The notes beneath the pieces are model-generated. The model saw only the letters and a program-made list of their open reading frames with translations. It ran no database searches and was not told the origin of the DNA. A stretch of 64,000 bases of DNA from Biomphalaria glabrata (Eukaryota > Mollusca > Gastropoda > Planorbidae). Position 1 is the first letter of the stretch. Every line of letters starts with the position of its first letter. This document shows positions 20,401-31,436 of the stretch, piece after piece. The stretch lies in NCBI RefSeq assembly GCF_947242115.1, contig NC_074721.1, positions 35,251,754-35,315,753 on the forward strand. Direction: 5' to 3'. The translations under genes and the position numbers were made by a program.

Positions 20401-23400
20401 ACACCCCGAATTCACATATGTTATCTACACCTATAGAGTAGAGTCACTATTGCGGAACAGGCATGTTTGCGGAACAGCTCGTCGAAATTAGTTAAAATCT
20501 ACTTTATTTTGCTAAACTACTCTAACGGTACTGCACATGGTCCATTTCTCTACATTTCAATATACAGGTTTTCCTTTAACAGCAGAAAATTAATTTTGAC
20601 TTTAGGTTAAAGTTGACAGGTGTGGAATCGTCCATTATTTTTCACGTACCAGGAGAACCGCATAGGTCAAGGCTTAAGGCTTTTTAAAAATGATAATGAC
20701 CCATCACCTGCATGATACACCTAATTTTCGGTTTATAAATGGATGTGAAAAAACGTAATTTCATAGCTATCCTTCTGGAATTGAATTTTTAAAAAAATGG
20801 GAGGTGTTTACCCAGGTTTTACTTTTTTAAAGATAGTCACAATTGTGGAACACTATAAATGTTATTCATTTGACCTGCGCGTTTAGCTTAATATTTACAT
20901 GGTGATTTGGATTTTTGGAATTTTAATATGAGTTTGCATTAGTATACATAAATTTAAAAACATTTAGTGAATAATATTAGATATAATATAGAATTTATGA
21001 TTACCAGACGTCCAGAAAAAAGTAGACAAATCATAATATCAAATATCATATAGACCTATATAATATTAATATAACAAAAAAGAATGTGGAAAATAAACCT
21101 TGTAAGGAAAATCAGAGTAGTGTGACGTCAATTACAATTAAAGAAGAGGTAAAGAATCTAAAATGTGAGTCTTAGATCTAATGTTTGTCTTTAGCTTTAA
21201 TTTTTTAAAAAAATGTAAAGAATAAGGAGTTCAAGTATTATATAAGACTTTATATAGGCTTTGTTCCGACATTTTTACCGTGTTCCGCAATTGTGACTTC
21301 TTAAAAAATCCTGTTCCGTAATTGTGACTGACCATATCTCAGTCGAGTTGAATTTTTAAATTTAAATATATGTTGAAAAACTAAACAATGTGTCCATTTT
21401 ATCGGAAAATGGATGGGCAACGCCTAGGTACTTTTAGTTTTTCCATAGGTCTAACAATTATGGAGCAAAAAATTCAAAACTAAAAGTAGTAGCAAACTGT
21501 TCCGCAATAGTGACTTTACTATATAGAGAGATTGTTATATATTAATCACAGAACTATATATTCACGCAAATTCGTGAAATAAAGCCATTTCCTGTTAGTT
21601 TCCATTAAGACAATACTTTAAAATCCTAGATCGAAATAATTCACGTCTATTTTAGTAATCTTATGTAAATTTAAATATATTGATTTTCATTTTATGTACA
21701 TCTAAAATTAGCAAAAAAAAATAAAAAATTATGAGACAAGAATGCTCTTATTTTCGATGTTTAATTACTAGATCTAGAATCTAGATCTAAACAGTAAATT
21801 ATATGTTACATAGGTTAGGGTTGAAAAAAAAAATTAATTTACAGTTACTTTACAAAACAACGGCTTGTTTCATCTTTTAAAAAAGTTTTCACATGACATT
21901 TTTTGTAGTATTAAAAGATCTCCGTGTCCAGTCTAGATATAATATATATAGGTCTGTGGTTATCTAATTTTAAATACTACTCTCTAAAATAAAATCGTGA
22001 CACTTACTATTTTAATACAGTGTGCTTCGGGAGGTTGGGTGGTGGAATGAGTGACTTTTATAGATAAAGAAATAAGAGAGAGAGAGAGACATGTTTAAAA
22101 ATGTACAAAGCCCTGTTCTAAACGCATTAATTAATATAATATTTGGTCGTGCGGTTTGCACGCTGGACTGTCGTTCGGACTTATCGATGGTCCCGGGTTC
22201 AAACCCTGCCCGCTCCCATCCCCCGTCGTCCTGCGGGAGGTTTGGACTAGGAAGTAATTATCTTCAACTCTGAAGGAACATCCGAAATAAGTAAAACATT
22301 TTACAACAAACATTTAACATAAATTTTACCTTGTCGGTAACTGGACATTGCATGTTTCAGAACTGGATAGAAATTTCACAAGAGCCAAACAGGCAGCTTC
22401 CTTGCTAAACCTGTACAGTTCTAAATGTTGAAACATTTATTTTTTTTTTTAGTTGTATAACATCTACTTTGACATATATTTTATTCAATGACTATATATT
22501 TACAGTGTGAAGATAACAAAAAATAATTTTAAAAATCGCTTCTTACTATAACCAATAATTGCTAAGTGAAATGTTATTAACTTTAAAAAATACTTTTAAT
22601 TAATTAATAAAAATGTAGCTGCATTGTAAACTAAATTCTGAATAAGTTTGGTCTGGTTTTTGGTTTGCTATTTTAAAAAATTGGTTCATTTAGTGGAAAA
22701 AAATAGAATCAAAATGTAAACAGATAAAAAGCTCTTTTGTTTAGGAATGTTTTGTGTTGGCAATCTTTAGTTTAGTGTTGTTTTGTGTTGGCTATCTTTA
22801 GTTTAGTGTTGTTTTGTGTTGGCAATCTTTAGTTTAGTGTTGTTTTGTGTTGGCAATCTTTAGTTTAGTGTTGTTTTGTGTTGGCAATCTTTAGTTTAGT
22901 GTTGTTTTGTGTTAGCAATCTTTAGTTTAGTGTTGTTTTGTGTTGGCAATGTAAAAGAAGTTCTTACCTTTGTCACTATAAGAATTCAAAGGCTCAAGGA
23001 AATATGGTTCTCTTGGATTTGACATTAAAAAATCTTTTTGTTTAATTTGAAAAAAAAAAATTGACATGTTAGAAAACATTATTTAACATATTTTTTAAAG
23101 AAGAGTAAAACTATAGCTTTTACGCAAAAATTTAATAATTTTAGTATTTTAAAAAAAAACTGAAAATTAAGTACATTATTATATTTTACCTTGTAGAAAG
23201 CTGTCAAAGATGTTGATCAGCCCTTGCGGATAGAATTTCGCTTCACTTAGAGCTATCATCGCAGTCACGGCAACTCTCATGTCTTCAAATGGTCCTGGTG
23301 GAAGGAGATTCCAGAAGACTGCTCGGGCTACATCTTTGAAGTCTTGGAAATAGACTGGACATTTTGGACATGGTACTCGTCCATTAGCTGCCAAAATAAT

Positions 23401-24081
23401 TTCTATGAAAGCTCTACGCCTGTCCACGTCTGCCAAACTTCGGGAATTAGAATACGGATCTATGGCGAAAAAATACTGGACAACGTCAAGAACGTCTTCA
23501 GACGATATCCCTTTTTCCACATAGATCAAGTCAAATAGAAAATCCAGATCTTGCATTGCTACTGACAATAATAAAGTTGATCTCATCTGCTGAAATTGGT
23601 TGGGGTTTAATCCTGATTGTAAATAAAACTTTAGGGACAGAAATATTCTGATGTAATCTTTGTACTGCGATTGATGTTGGAACGAGGTTTGGGGTGAAGA
23701 ATGTATGTCACTGACTGAATTTAATAATCTATTGCCAGCTAATGGATTAGCTAATTTCTGATCATGTTTTTTGATACTGTTGTTAGGATCAAACTCGGAA
23801 AAGAAAAACGGATTATTTCTGGTCCGTTGAATCCAGGATTGTAAAAGGTAATCAAGAGCTTGAAAGTCAGTCTTATGGACGATTTGAGCCTCTCTGCTAT
23901 CTCCATAGGGCCCTGGGTTTTGTCTGAAGACGCCACAAAGAAAGTTTTTAAAATGTCCATGTGGAATTATGTTGATCTGATAGAAGAAGTTAGCTGGCTC
24001 AATGTTTTGAAAGTAGGACAATGAAAGACTTAAAACTGTAGCGAACGTCTTCAGAAGAAAGAGATTCCTTGCAATAGACAT
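17422..24081 (-). CDS. Secreted Thr-rich mucin-like protein, novel N-terminal domain
   Basis: Host gene, four exons that join in phase: 24081-23190 (phase 1 out, donor CAAG|GTAAAA), 23033-22968, 22420-22330, 19438-17422 (stop TAA). Predicted 1021 residues. Residues 1-30 form a signal-peptide-like stretch (NLFLLKTFATVLSLSLS). Residues about 35-370 are a mainly helical, unrecognised domain with few cysteines, including a PCPKCP motif; exons 2 and 3 add FLMSNPREPYF and FSKEAACLALVKF. Exon 4 adds about 40 residues (LCKAQQYLYNYNSPDSH), then about 600 residues of TTTETTTP/TTTETTTA 8-mers and TTTETTTTP 9-mers, ending TTRNQN. Thr exceeds 70% of the tail, implying dense O-glycosylation. Secreted mucus or shell-matrix roles are possible; no function is shown. 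The exon 3 acceptor (ATTTAG) was chosen for phase. Confidence 0.65.
17600..19310 (-). repeat. Coding minisatellite, 24-bp and 27-bp units
   Basis: Within exon 4 of the mucin-like gene. About 55 units of 24 bp (roughly 17985-19310) encode TTTETTTP or TTTETTTA; about 14 units of 27 bp (roughly 17600-17985) encode TTTETTTTP. Units differ mainly at two sites: CCA versus GCA (Pro/Ala) and a synonymous Thr codon (ACC/ACG/ACT). The frame is kept throughout, arguing for selection on the protein. The 576-codon Val/Gly ORF on the plus strand is its antisense shadow. Confidence 0.9.
20438..21519. mobile_element. TIR element with repeated GTCACTATTGCGGAACA motif
   Basis: Left end GTAGAGTCACTATTGCGGAA and right end (reverse complement) GTAAAGTCACTATTGCGGAA form inverted termini of about 23 bp. 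Related motifs recur inside near 20470, 20838, 21281 and 21311 (GTTCCGCAATTGTGAC and variants). No transposase frame found. The flanks (CTATAGAG left, TATATAGAG right) suggest but do not prove a short duplication. Superfamily unknown. Confidence 0.6.
22145..22318 (+). repeat. SINE family 1, copy 3
   Basis: Head TCGTGCGGTTTGCACGCTGG, B box GGGTTCAAACCC, body and tail as in the 6151 copy. Antisense to the mucin-like gene and adjacent to its exon 3. Confidence 0.8.
22750..22950. repeat. 31-bp minisatellite in mucin-gene intron 2
   Basis: About 6.5 near-identical copies of a 31-bp unit containing TTGTGTTGGCAATCTTTAG and TTTAGTGTTG, ending about 17 bp before exon 2's donor side. Copies differ by only a few single bases, so expansion is recent. 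Confidence 0.85.
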
Positions 24082-24136
24082 CTAAAAGGAAGAGAACAGA
24101 GTTAGGAATATTGTATTAGAAAATTGATAAAAGGAA

Positions 24137-24340
24137 AGATCATTTCTCTTACTAACTTCACATTTCTTTTAGAATACGAAGGCTTAATGTGAGGGGAAAA
24201 AAAGATGTTTTCTTTCAATCTTATAAATATATATATATATAACAAAAGATCATTTCTTTGACTAACTTCACATTTCTTTAATAATACTTAGGCTTACTGA
24301 AGCAAATGAAAGAAATGTGTTATCTTTAAATATTATGCAT
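24137..24340 (-). promoter_or_regulatory. Duplicated upstream region of mucin-like gene
   Basis: Two tandem copies of about 109 bp starting AGATCATTTCT (24138 and 24247) share CTAACTTCACATTTCTTT. A minus-strand TATTTATAAG box near 24222 lies about 140 bp above the ATG and could be the core promoter. Inferred from position and duplication only. Confidence 0.35.
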
Positions 24341-25785
24341 ATGCAAGGGCCCTAACTGTTTCATTAATTCACCAATGATTCTCCCGCTTGCGGCGGGCGT
24401 AAAAATACGACACTTTAAACTGGTGTCACTCACCTTGCGTCTAGGACAACTAAGCCATTTTCACGATCGACACCGCAGCGGTTAAATTTACCAATAGCGA
24501 TTTTTATTCAAAATTTCGACCCAATAGTTTGGGTTTTTTTTTAATGAACCGGTCCAATAAACATAAATAAACTAGAACGCAAGGGATCGTTGGAAAGCGG
24601 GCAGTTCTATTGTCAACATTACGATTTGCAGGACTTATTTTTTTTTAAAGTACCATGCTGAAAAATATCATTGAGCTTATGCTTATTAAATATTTTGAAT
24701 AAGAGCTAAATAGGAGAAAAGTGGTCAGAAATTGTAAATAAGATTATTTATTAACGTGTAGATTGGGCTGGGACTAGTGTGAGAACCAAGGAATGCTCGC
24801 ATTTACGTGTCAGTCCAATTCTACGTAATAGTATTGGAAGGTGGGGGGGGGGAGCTTTTACTTGTGGCCCTTTTCATTGTTATACGTAAGTAAATAAAAA
24901 TGAGGGGTTCATTGCAAAATAAACAATATATAGACTGGGAATAACTCATCGGGCGTAGCCGGTGGGTAACGTTAGTTTTAAATATGAAAAAAAGGAGTCA
25001 AATAAAGATTTGTGATATAAAAATTTATGTCACTTTGAAAAACAAAAACGTTTTGTAGACACGACTCAAACCTGGGACATTCGCCTTGAAAACCAAGCAT
25101 GCCAAGAAAGTACCATACTCAACACTATGCTTACAAATTTTTAGTCAGAAGTAATAATCGATTTCTATCAAATTGAAATTAAGAATTGAAAAAAAAAATG
25201 AAATACATTGGATTGCAAGATCGCTCTTACCTCGAATAAATATAAATTCAAAGTTCAGGTCACTGTTATTCCTTTACTTTTTAGTTTAGATACTATAAAT
25301 ATTTGTTTATTAATGTCAAATTGTAAGTGAGACGTTTCTATCTTTGTAAATGTAAATTTGTTTTTAAATTGTTTATGACTTGCTCCCGATGAGTCAAAGT
25401 TGCCTTTGATGGATCCATATCTCTCTATCTGTCGTTTTATTTATTCTTTTACGTAGGCGAAGTACTTTTTATATCAGCTACAACCTAACACTTTCTTCTT
25501 CTCATTCCCTGAAGCATCATTTTATTTATTTTTTTATTTCTTTCTAGCTAGAGGTAATACAATTCAAAGTTGATGTGGTAGGCGTTGATAATCAATGAAC
25601 TCTTGGTGCATCTCTATCGAGATGAAGCAGCCCCCAGTTTCTGTAACAACAATCCATACGATGGCTACGTTTGTTTGTTGTTGTTGTTGTTGTTAGAATG
25701 GTAAATGAACTTGGTGCCACAACTTAACAAGTAACGTAATATTTTTTTTTTAAAGTTGTTGTTTAGAAGTCAATTTCCTCCTATT
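24341..25785. other. AT-rich intergenic DNA, no gene seen
   Basis: Mixed sequence without ORFs of note. A GC-richer patch GCTTGCGGCGGGCGTAAAA lies at about 24379, a GGGCGTAGCCGGTGGG motif at about 24952, and a short (TTG)n run at about 25674-25696. Confidence 0.4.
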
Positions 25786-25957
25786 AAGCTGCTGATTGGA
25801 TTGATGACGTGGAAGCAGATCTGAAGCAGCTTGGGGTTAGGGCGTGGAGACGAAAGGCCCAGGAGAGATCTGAATGGAAGGATGTGTTGAAGCAGGCCAG
25901 AGCCCTCCATGGGCTGTAGCGCCACTGTGACGGATTGATGGATGGAAGCTGCTGATT
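25786..25957 (+). mobile_element. Short 5'-truncated LINE insertion with 12-bp TSD
   Basis: A 148-bp insert between direct copies of AAGCTGCTGATT (25786-25797 and 25946-25957). It encodes the extreme C-terminus of an RTE-like RT protein (WIDDVEADLKQLGV...AQERSEWKDVLKQARALHGL-stop), followed by GATGGATGG at its 3' end, typical for RTE-type LINEs. A clean target-primed insertion, severely 5'-truncated. Confidence 0.75.
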
Positions 25958-26029
25958 ACTTTTTGCAAGAGTGTTAATTTTTCTCAAAACTAATGGATGA
26001 TAGCTTTTCAAAAATAAATTGTTGAATTG

Positions 26030-26390
26030 CTTAACGCTCCCCAGTTCTCCCCCCCCCCTCCGAAATAAAATCCTGGTTAAAAGAATGTATAAATCTACTC
26101 ATAGTTTATCCATTCTAATGATATGCCAATAGGTCAAGAAACTTAAATGTTTCTTGAATATCTATAAATAAATGCGGGAATATCCTCTGGCGTTTATGAG
26201 CTGAAGATATAGACTGTCTTGACCTCCAGACAAAATTTAATTTTAGAATTATAATAACATTATCATATTTCGAAAAATTATAACGGTCAAACAATAATCT
26301 GGTCATTCTTTTCCCAAAAGATTTACATAAATTGTCAATATTTTTTTCTGAAAATCGTTAGAGATGTTTTCGATATCCCGTTTCAGGCAG
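26030..26390 (+). repeat. Dispersed repeat family B, copy 2
   Basis: Matches 38400-38790: a C-rich run, AATCCTGGTTAA, CGAAAAATTATAACGG and TCGTTAGAG.. segments in the same order and orientation. Confidence 0.55.
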
Positions 26391-26514
26391 GTTTTTTATG
26401 TTTCTTTTTTGTTATTCCTATGAAGACTTTGCCAGTTGAAAAGAGGAATGAATAGATTAGTGAGCAATAGATAGACTGGACAGACCAAATGATTGAGACA
26501 ACAATTATGATCGT

Positions 26515-26545
26515 GCGTGTGTGTGTGTGTGTGTGCGCGCGCACA
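26515..26545. repeat. (GT)n/(GC)n microsatellite
   Basis: GTGTGTGTGTGTGTG followed by GCGCGCGCACA, an alternating purine-pyrimidine run. Confidence 0.85.
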
Positions 26546-26889
26546 TATGTCAAATATGTTGATGTTGTTCGTGTTTGCATCTCTATTGTTAGTGTTATAG
26601 TTAGTTATGCCGCGGGGACAATTGTAGTCAAACTAAATTTACATTTGTTTAGACAAGTGGTTCCTAAACTTTTTTGTCTCGTACACTCCTTGCTATGTTT
26701 TTTGGTTTTCGGTAGACCCCCTGCTTAACTTGTATTGCATTTTTGCACATTCATAAACTCCGTTTTTTAAACTTATTTTTAACTTTAGTGAGTCGAAGAG
26801 TGAAAAAGTAATTGAAAGCTACATCAAAAGTTAGAGAGATCTTTTTTTAACTGATAAAATTCAAACTTAAGCCAACTAAAATAACAATT

Positions 26890-27480
26890 AATATGTATTA
26901 CAGGCATGGGCGTAGCCAGGGGGGGGGGGTTCTTGGGGTTCAACCCCCCCCCCCCCGAAATAAACCCCATCTTCAATATAAAAAAAGCAAATTACACACT
27001 CAAAATTCTATGAGCGTAGCCAAAAGGGTTTTGAGTTGAAACCCCCCTCCCCTCCAGTTAGGGTTTGAAGCTAAAAAGTACCTCTTCAATATAAAAAAAA
27101 AAGCAAATTACACACTATAAAATCTATAAGCTTAGCAAAAGATTTTGAGTTTAAGTCCCCCTTCTCCAGATGGCTTTTTCTTTAAAGTTTAAAACCCCTC
27201 CAGATGGTTTTGAGTTTAAAATTCCCCTACAGAGCGTTTAGAGTTGAAAACCTCTCTGTTCAATATTATTTTAAAGCAAACTACAGTCACCAAATTCTAT
27301 GATCGTAGCTAAATGGGGTTTTGAATTAAAAACAAAACAAAAAAACTCCAGAGATTTCTTAGTTTAAAACCCCTCAATAGATGATTTGACGAAAAAACTT
27401 TCCTTTTCGATATAAATATCTAAAGCGAAATACAGGCATGTAATTCCAAGAGCGTAGTCAAGAAAGGTTACAAATTTCTA
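26890..27480 (+). repeat. GGCGTAGCC-type degenerate tandem array
   Basis: Five diverged units of about 110-150 bp, each opening with a version of GGGCGTAGCCA followed by a G run or AAAGGGTTTTGAGTT, then a C run and TTCAATATAAAAAA..GCAAATTACA. Units near 26900, 27012, 27130, 27300 and 27450. A related single unit is at 13146. Class unknown. Confidence 0.6.
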
Positions 27481-28010
27481 CCAGTGGCATGGGCGCCGTT
27501 AATAAAGTGTGAATAGTCTTCTGCCGAAATTGAAAATCATTAAATGTGTCTCAACAAAGATGACTAAGACAGATTTTAGGAGTCAGTCATAGAGATCGGG
27601 TCTAAATAAAAAAAAATCATATGCCGAACTGTGAGTCGAATTTTTAGTAAGGTTGTGACAGAGCGTCGCATGAGGTTTTGCGGGACATGTTCTCACACAA
27701 AATGAATTACGTAAAATAAGAGTTGCGGAAACAGCTTGCCGAAAAATGCGCCGAACGGCTCGAGAGTGTCTAAGTCTGTAAGAATAGCACATTAGGTTTT
27801 TAAATACACAAATGTTAAAGGTTATGGTATCAATCCATCGGAGAAAAGGTGAGGGCCCAAACGTATGTAAAGATTCATTTTTTAACCTTTTTTTTTTTGG
27901 TTTGCAAAGGAGATTTCTACACTTTGTGCCGACGTTTCGGTGGGCCGGATGGAATCACGTCGGGGCCGGATCTGGCCCGCGGGCCGCATTTTGGGCATCA
28001 CTGGACTAAA
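27481..28010. repeat. Decayed repeat with hAT-like right end
   Basis: Ends GGCCCGCGGGCCGCATTTTGGGCATCACTGG (about 27975-28005), resembling a hAT right terminus and the end of the 6601-8447 element (GGCCCGCGGGCCGTA). The left end was not found. Confidence 0.35.
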
Positions 28011-28109
28011 GGATTGGGACAACAATTAATTCTGACGTGCACAAGGGAAGGCCCTTGTTTATTTTGAAGAAAAAAAATACGAAATAACTTAATGAGGTCA
28101 TAGAAACTG

Positions 28110-29072
28110 TAAGCCTTGTCATCATCAACTGTCATCAGTATATGTGATACCATCTACTGTGTCATCAGTGTCTCTGTCATCATCAACTGTGTCATCGGTA
28201 GCTGTTTTATTATCCACTGTGTCCACAGCATATTTGTTACGATCCACTGTGTCAACAGGGGTTGTGTTATCCCACTGTGTCATCATTGTGGTGGGCAAAA
28301 GTTAACTAGAAGTTAGACACTTTTAGTTTTACTAAATTCTGCATCTGAAGAGGGATTTGTAAAAATAAGATGGTGGTAGAAGTTATGAGATACCAAACAA
28401 AGTAATTTATTACCAATAATTAATTAACTAATTGATTGATTAATATATTGATTCTTGTGTTGTCAGGTAACTGTGCAAAATTTCAGCTAGATCCGAGATT
28501 AGGTGTGGCAGAAATAACGTGTACAATGTTTTTACCAGACAGAGTGAGTTGATATAAGCTTTTATAACAAAAAGGAAGTGCTCCTCTTGGACTTTGTAAG
28601 TTGTGGATCATCTGATTCTTTGACCCCACCGTTGACGAGGGTGTCATTAGGCCAGCACGATGGCCAAGTGTCTTTACTTTTCTCTAACTAATGTCGGGTA
28701 CCCTTTAGAGTTGGCAACACTCAAGGGCGTCCTAAAGCGCGCACCAAAATAGAGTTTAAGTTACCCATGAAACTCTAAGAATGGAACACAGCTTGTTTCA
28801 TCTGGTATTTCACTGGGAATGACTGTACAAGTTTAACTATTCCGGGGCCAGAGTTTGCTCGCGGGCCTAGTTTGCCCATTTCTGGTCTAGCTAATGAAGA
28901 ATGTACGTAGATCTACCTTTACACTAAACTATTTACACTGGTCAAATGTTTCTTAAAACTCAAGAAATTTCGTTTTTATTTCTTTTGTTAAGATCTAAAT
29001 GTGAAATTCTAGATCAATTTCTTTTATGAGAGTTTAAACTTTACCGGTACTGTGAGATTTTCCGTTATATCT
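28110..29072 (+). repeat. Composite repeat family A, second copy (left part)
   Basis: Shares modules in the same order with 5515-8850: TGTCATCAGT iterations, GGTGGGCAAAAGTTAACT, GATACCAAA..ATTAATTAACTAATTG, AACGTGTAC, a SINE family 2 fragment (28632-28735), GTTTGCCCATTTCTGGTCTAG and ending ATTTTCCGTTATAT. The central part of the hAT-like element is absent here, so it is a deletion derivative. Confidence 0.6.
28632..28735 (-). repeat. SINE family 2 fragment
   Basis: GACGAGGGTGTCATTAGGCCAGC, then CTCTAACTAATGTCGGGTACCC, in reverse orientation; lacks the tRNA-like head. Confidence 0.65.
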
Positions 29073-29665
29073 ATGTCCATCTATGGCCTCCTTCAGTCGC
29101 GAAGCGACTAGGTGAGATGAATGCCTGGACATTAGCTATGGTCGGAACGATGTCGCCCACATATCAGTTCCCCCCTCTCCACACAGCTGATGTATCCAAA
29201 GGAACGGCAGCGCCGATTGTTTGGAGTCAGCGGTGTCGCAGGTTCTGCAAGAGCTTAGCACTGGGTGCTGCAAACTGCCTTAGGGTCGCCAGCTCCTGAT
29301 TTTTCTTCAGGGTTGACTCCCGAAGCCTTTCCTATGAATGGGTATAGCTGCAAGGCAACAGAGGTTTGAATTCAGAGTTTTCCTTCTCCTAGGTGGGTAG
29401 CCAGCCATTGCTAACGAGCCCCTCCTGCCCGAAGCTTACTGGTTAAGGCGCCAGTTACTCGCCTTTGCCCCTTCTCCTGTTAGTGAGAACAGTTCCGCTG
29501 GACTCAATATCTGAGCCACACGTGAAGGCCAGGAGTTGGACTGGTTGCCAGAGGCTATTCGAGACGCATGCCATTAGGAAGCATTTTATAGGTAGTGGAG
29601 TGCTTACTTCCATTACCACTTCCAGCAATGACAACCTTGCGGAACCAATAAGTCCATATAGTATT
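29073..29665. other. GC-richer insert within composite repeat, unassigned
   Basis: About 590 bp absent from the equivalent position of the first copy (near 8850-8870). It begins after CGTTATAT and ends before TTAAAAAATAAAGG. It contains a hairpin TCGCGAAGCGA at about 29097. No coding similarity recognised; a weak resemblance to 51240-51290 (CTCCTGCC..GAA..TACTGGTT). Confidence 0.4.
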
Positions 29666-29849
29666 TAAAAAATAAAGGTACCTTTTTTTCCTAAAGGTTT
29701 TAAATCAAGGCAAAAATACCAGCACACATGAAACAAATAAATGTTCTAGATGTGTTTTTTTTAACATTAAATATTACGTCACTGCAATGTAATCTTGCTA
29801 GTCACGTCGAGTCAAAAATACTTGATAGCATTGATCTAGAATCTAGATG

Positions 29850-29930
29850 ATGGGTGACCCGACAAAATAGCGCGGACAAAATAATGCCGACAAAATAGCG
29901 CGGACAAAAAAGCGCCGACAAAGTAGAAAA
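29850..29930. repeat. GACAAAATAGCGC minisatellite
   Basis: Five imperfect units of CCGACAAAATAGCGCG / GACAAAATAATGC, alternating in phase. Confidence 0.75.
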
Positions 29931-30039
29931 ATTAGTCAATCAAGTATGCTAAATTAATTTTATTTTATTTGGAAAATATACTAAATCGTTGGCGGGCTAC
30001 CAGTGACAAACCAGTCACACCCCAACAAGGAAGCTAAAA

Positions 30040-30945
30040 AAATTAAACTAGCTATTTCTTCTATTTCTATTACTGAGTTGCTCAGTGGCAAACATGTTGG
30101 CCTTCCATCATGGAGGCACGAATTCGAATTCAGACTCGAGTATTTTTTTTATTGCTATTGAAGAGAAAACACGAAAACCTACCAGCTACTCACCCCCCCC
30201 CCCAAACCACCACCCACCAAATCACTGGATCATAGTTCATAGAGAATGTTATTAGGCATGAAAGTTGGGCTAATCAAGTTCCAATCCAAAATGAAAATCG
30301 GCCAAAGTTACTTTCAACGATCACAAAATACAAACACTGATAAATTCTAGTAGTGCTCTCGAATCGTAACTAAAAAGGTAAGGTCCACTGATAATCCAAA
30401 CGGATTATCCTTTTCGAACAATAAACCTATATGGTATTACATGCATTTGGTTATTTTTTGAGTAATTAGGCCTAACAAGGTTACACAGACAGTTAGTGTG
30501 GAAACACAAACTCAAAATCGGCCCCCAAAGTGGTCCAGGTTTCAATATTTTCAGAAAGAACATCAGAATGAAATTCTATCAAAGACAAATGACAGAGAAG
30601 AATGGAGAAAGTATGTTGACAGATCTTGTGTGGTTCCCCAGCGGTCCAGCAGACAAAAGTATAGGTGAAAGTGAATTTGAAGTTAGATGTGAACCTGGTG
30701 TATTTTTATGAAAAAAATGCTTGCATATGTGATTTAAAAAATTAGATTATTCGCCTTCAGAAAAGAAAAAAGTAGCCGTTTCATCAGAACTTTAAATGAT
30801 CTAAAATATTATGATGTCGGATTTTCACTATCTTTTCTAGTTTACAAGATCTAAACTAGACGGACGGACTGACAGACGGACAGACATCCCACACAAAACT
30901 AATAGCATCTTTTGCCCTTTCAGGGGCTGCTAAAAATTAATTACA
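30040..30945 (+). repeat. Long tRNA-headed interspersed repeat
   Basis: Starts with a tRNA-like head (GAGTTGCTCAGTGGCAAACA, then GAATTCGAATTC near 30120) and ends with GACGGACGGACTGACAGACGG and CCCTTTCAGGGGCTGC (about 30865-30935), a 3' motif common in snail repeats as I recall them. The 71-codon ORF at 30496-30711 lies within and is probably chance. A long SINE or LINE-derived chimera is likely. Confidence 0.5.
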
Positions 30946-31436
30946 TGATTGATTCCAAATAATTTCACTCAATAAAAGGAATAATTTTTTAAAAGTGTTT
31001 TTTAAAGTTCTTTTTTTATTATTATTTATTTAACTGATGTGTTAAATCTGTTATGTTTTACAAAGACAGAAATAGAAAATGAGATGATAATAAAATGGGT
31101 CTGACAAAAGTGAGACAGAAAAAGAAAAGGAAAGGTGGGCAATCTGCCAGGCAGCTAAATAAAGGGTGATAATTTTCATGTCTTGGTTCAGTGGCCTGCG
31201 GGTGTATTGATAGAGGGAGGAGGGGTGGGGGAGGACGTAGCATTGTAATTGTGAATGAAAGGGGAGCCGGGGGTTTGTTAGTAGAGTGCATTCGGGTGTA
31301 CATCTCTAGTTTACATCTCAAGTTGTTCTACATCTTAAGTGTGGCCTACAGCCCTACATTTGCTAGTGTACAGTTCTACTTTATTTGTATTGTACAACTA
31401 TAGGCTGGGTGTTCCCCTTTTCAGACATTGCGATGT

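Larger units (their letters stand above)
19439..22329 (-). other. Third intron of mucin-like gene
   Basis: A 2.9-kb intron (GT donor at 22329, AG acceptor at 19439-19440), AT-rich. It holds a TIR element at 20438-21519 and a SINE family 1 copy at 22145-22318, the latter only about 12 bp from exon 3. A purine (AG)n run lies at about 22075-22090. No other exon was recognised. Confidence 0.55.

Noticed and set aside
22145-22220. A tRNA gene at the SINE family 1 head
   Set aside because: Same reasoning: four copies with a common non-tRNA body, and no proper acceptor stem was seen.
22735-22950. Extra exon of the mucin-like gene within the 31-bp minisatellite
   Set aside because: The minus strand of the unit has no GT donor and the visible exons already join in phase without it.
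23344-23538. Short plus-strand ORF opposite the mucin gene's first exon
   Set aside because: Shadow of the minus-strand coding exon.
26656-26770. A hAT-like terminus (AGTGGTTCCTAAACT)
   Set aside because: Only one end is visible and no matching right terminus or target duplication was found.
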